Below are positions 13,922 through 15,781 of a stretch of DNA of 15,781 nt, piece by piece. The DNA comes from Bryobacteraceae bacterium (lineage in GTDB: Bacteria; Acidobacteriota; Terriglobia; Bryobacterales; Bryobacteraceae). Location of the stretch: positions 1 through 15,781 of the forward strand of contig JADGHK010000010.1 of NCBI GenBank assembly GCA_019686145.1, read 5' to 3'. Under the pieces are notes generated by a model. That model ran no database searches and was not told the DNA's origin. It saw only the letters and a program-made list of their open reading frames with translations. Each line of letters starts with the position of its first letter. Positions within the stretch are counted from its first letter, which is position 1. The position numbers and the translations under genes were made by a program.

Positions 13922-15781
13922 ATGAGGCTTGGCCGGATCGTTCTTCTGGCAGCCGGGCTCGCTGCGGCTGCATCGGGCCAGAACATCAGGAAGCTCGAGG
14001 ATTACATTCAACGCGAAATGCGGGATCACGAGCTGCCCGCTGTCTCCATTTGCCTGGTCGAAGGCGACCAGATTGTCTGGTCGAAGGGCTTCGGTTTTGC
14101 CGACCCCGAGAAGAAGATTCCCGCGACAGCAGACACAGTCCATCGTATCGGTTCCGTATCGAAGCTGTTCACCGACCTCGCCGTAATGCAGATGGTGGAG
14201 CGAGGCAAGCTCGACCTTGACGTGCCGGTGCAGCGCTATGTTCCGGAATTTCGTCCGAAGAATCCGTTCGGAAAGCCCATCACGCTGCGGCATCTGATGT
14301 CGCACCGCGCGGGACTCGTCAGGGAGCCTCCAGCCGGTCATTATTTCGATGCCAGAACGCCCTCCTTAGCCGAAACCGTCCTCAGCCTGAATGAAACGGA
14401 ACTGATCTATGAACCGGGGACGCAGACCAAGTATTCGAATGCCGGCATCGCGGTGGTTGGCTATGTCGTGGAGCGCGTTGCGATGGAGCCTTTTGCCAGG
14501 TATCTGAAGAGGTCGGTGATTGCGCCAATCGGACTTCGCGATAGCGCTTTTGAATCGGAGCCCGCCCTCGTGTCGCGGCTGGCGAAGGCGGAGATGTGGG
14601 CGCGTCACCGTCCGCCATTTCCTGCTCCCACGTTCGAGCTCGGCATGGCGCCCGCCGGAAGCATGTATTCCACCGTCAATGATCTAGGCCGCTTCCTGAT
14701 TGCGCTGTTCCACCCGAAGAGTCTGGTCCAGCCTGCGACGCTCGAGCAGATGTGGACGCCGCAGTTTGCTCCAGCCGGCCAGAAGACCGGGTTCGGAATC
14801 GGGTTTGCGATCGGCTCATTGGAGGGCCGGCGGCGCATCGGGCATAGCGGCGCGATTTACGGTTTCGCCACGGAGCTAGCCGGCCTGCCGGACGAGAAGC
14901 TTGGGGTTGCCGTCGTGGCCACGAAAGACGCGGCCAACGATTCGACGACGCGGATCGCGGACGAAGCTTTGCGGATTTTGCTGGCCGCGCGAAAGCCGCA
15001 GCCGGCGCCTGAACGGTGGGCGAACCTGATCGGAGAGTACGGGTGGGACTTCAACATCCTGTATGTCTACGAAAAGGCCGGTAAGCTGACGACGCTCATT
15101 GAATGGTTCTTTGAATACCCGCTCGAAGAGTTGGGACCGAACCGGTTCCGATATCCGAAGGGAGGTTTGTACGACAGCGAACCGGTGACCTTCACGCCGG
15201 AAGGCGTGCGCGTTGGGGGAGTGCTGTTTCCGAAACGGCCTACCCCGGCGCAGCCCGGCGCAACGTTTCGAATCACGCCGAAAAGGCCTGTTGACGAGTT
15301 GCGCCGGGAGGTGGCCGGCTTGCAGCCGCCTGTCGAGAAGGGCCAATTCCGCCAGCCGGAGCTCGTCGAGCTAACGCGGCTCGACCCTGGCATCAAGCTG
15401 GATATCCGGTATGCCTCGGCCAACAATTTCCTGGGTGCGGCCCTCTACACGCAGGCGAGAGCCTTCCTGCAGCGGCCGGCTGCCGAAGCCCTGGTGCGCG
15501 CTCATCAGTGGCTGAAATCAAAGGGGTATGGATTGATGGTCTTCGACGGCTATCGTCCGTGGTCTGTGACAAAGATGTTCTGGGAGGCGACTCCGGAACC
15601 GCTGCGCATCTTTGTCGCGAATCCGGATCAGGGTTCACGCCACAACCGCGGCTGCGCCGTCGACCTTACCCTTTACGACTTGAACACCGGCCGTCCGGTG
15701 GAGATGCCGGGCGGGTATGACGAGATGTCTGAACGCTCGTACCCGGACTATCCCGGCGGGACATCCCTGCAGCGCTGGCAC
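13922..15781 (+). CDS. Exported fusion: beta-lactamase-fold serine hydrolase plus VanX-type D-Ala-D-Ala dipeptidase (right end cut)
   Basis: One frame of 620 codons runs from ATG 13922 to the window edge without a stop. Residues 1-19 are a signal peptide (MRLGRIVLLAAGLAAAASG). Residues about 22-355 are a class C beta-lactamase-fold domain with Ser78-Val-Ser-Lys81, Tyr171-Ser-Asn173 and His308-Ser-Gly310. Residues about 365-455 form a beta-rich linker domain resembling the DUF3471-type region that often follows such hydrolases. From about 480 the sequence is a VanX/DdpX-type M15 dipeptidase: IRYASANNFLG (495-505), DGYRPW (542-547, Arg545) and SRHNRGCAVD (572-581) with zinc ligands His574 and Asp581, then MPGGYDEMSERS. 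The catalytic Glu and third His (ExxH) should lie beyond the edge. Family knowledge: VanX cleaves D-Ala-D-Ala. The joint activity is inferred. Confidence 0.9.
   Translation, partial: MRLGRIVLLAAGLAAAASGQNIRKLEDYIQREMRDHELPAVSICLVEGDQIVWSKGFGFADPEKKIPATADTVHRIGSVSKLFTDLAVMQMVERGKLDLDVPVQRYVPEFRPKNPFGKPITLRHLMSHRAGLVREPPAGHYFDARTPSLAETVLSLNETELIYEPGTQTKYSNAGIAVVGYVVERVAMEPFARYLKRSVIAPIGLRDSAFESEPALVSRLAKAEMWARHRPPFPAPTFELGMAPAGSMYSTVNDLGRFLIALFHPKSLVQPATLEQMWTPQFAPAGQKTGFGIGFAIGSLEGRRRIGHSGAIYGFATELAGLPDEKLGVAVVATKDAANDSTTRIADEALRILLAARKPQPAPERWANLIGEYGWDFNILYVYEKAGKLTTLIEWFFEYPLEELGPNRFRYPKGGLYDSEPVTFTPEGVRVGGVLFPKRPTPAQPGATFRITPKRPVDELRREVAGLQPPVEKGQFRQPELVELTRLDPGIKLDIRYASANNFLGAALYTQARAFLQRPAAEALVRAHQWLKSKGYGLMVFDGYRPWSVTKMFWEATPEPLRIFVANPDQGSRHNRGCAVDLTLYDLNTGRPVEMPGGYDEMSERSYPDYPGGTSLQRWH

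Noticed and set aside
13908..13925. Tiny frame MGAKQ whose stop overlaps the ATG of the fusion gene
   Set aside because: Five codons overlapping by ATGA could couple translation, but nothing beyond chance supports it.

Overview
The window is GC-rich bacterial DNA with dense, mostly intact genes. The gene order mreB-mreC-mreD-mrdA-rodA-(RNase E/G), next to Tat-exported Gfo/Idh/MocA and secreted serine-hydrolase/amidohydrolase genes, suggests an Acidobacteriota chromosome, most likely of the Solibacter/Bryobacterales type. This is inferred from gene content and protein style; no rRNA or other marker gene lies in the window. I saw no tRNA, rRNA, CRISPR array, insertion sequence or phage gene.

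Left part (1-7546, all minus strand): the cell-elongation operon, read from right to left. mreB, mreC, mreD, mrdA (PBP2) and rodA follow one another tightly: mreC/mreD overlap by ATGA, the mreD-mrdA gap is 14 nt, and the mrdA-rodA gap is 1 nt. After a 310-nt gap with two hairpins comes the N-terminal part of an RNase E/G family ribonuclease, which runs off the left edge. Its S1 domain is interrupted by an acidic, Ala/Glu/Pro-rich segment of about 390 residues or more.

Middle part (7547-10733): a divergent intergenic region, then on the plus strand a beta-propeller (YVTN-type) lipoprotein. A 9-bp hairpin separates it from a convergent Tat-exported Gfo/Idh/MocA oxidoreductase. Upstream of the oxidoreductase, on the same strand, is a 135-residue protein of unknown function.

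Right part (10734-15781): three exported hydrolases that plausibly act on D-amino-acid-containing peptides or peptidoglycan fragments. They are a class C beta-lactamase-fold serine hydrolase (+), a D-aminoacylase-like amidohydrolase whose usual metal-binding HxH is missing (-), and, divergent from it, a fusion of a beta-lactamase-fold serine hydrolase with a VanX-type D-Ala-D-Ala dipeptidase (+, cut by the right edge). The fusion, the altered amidohydrolase and the interrupted RNase E/G are the most noteworthy items. A joint pathway for the three hydrolases is inference only.
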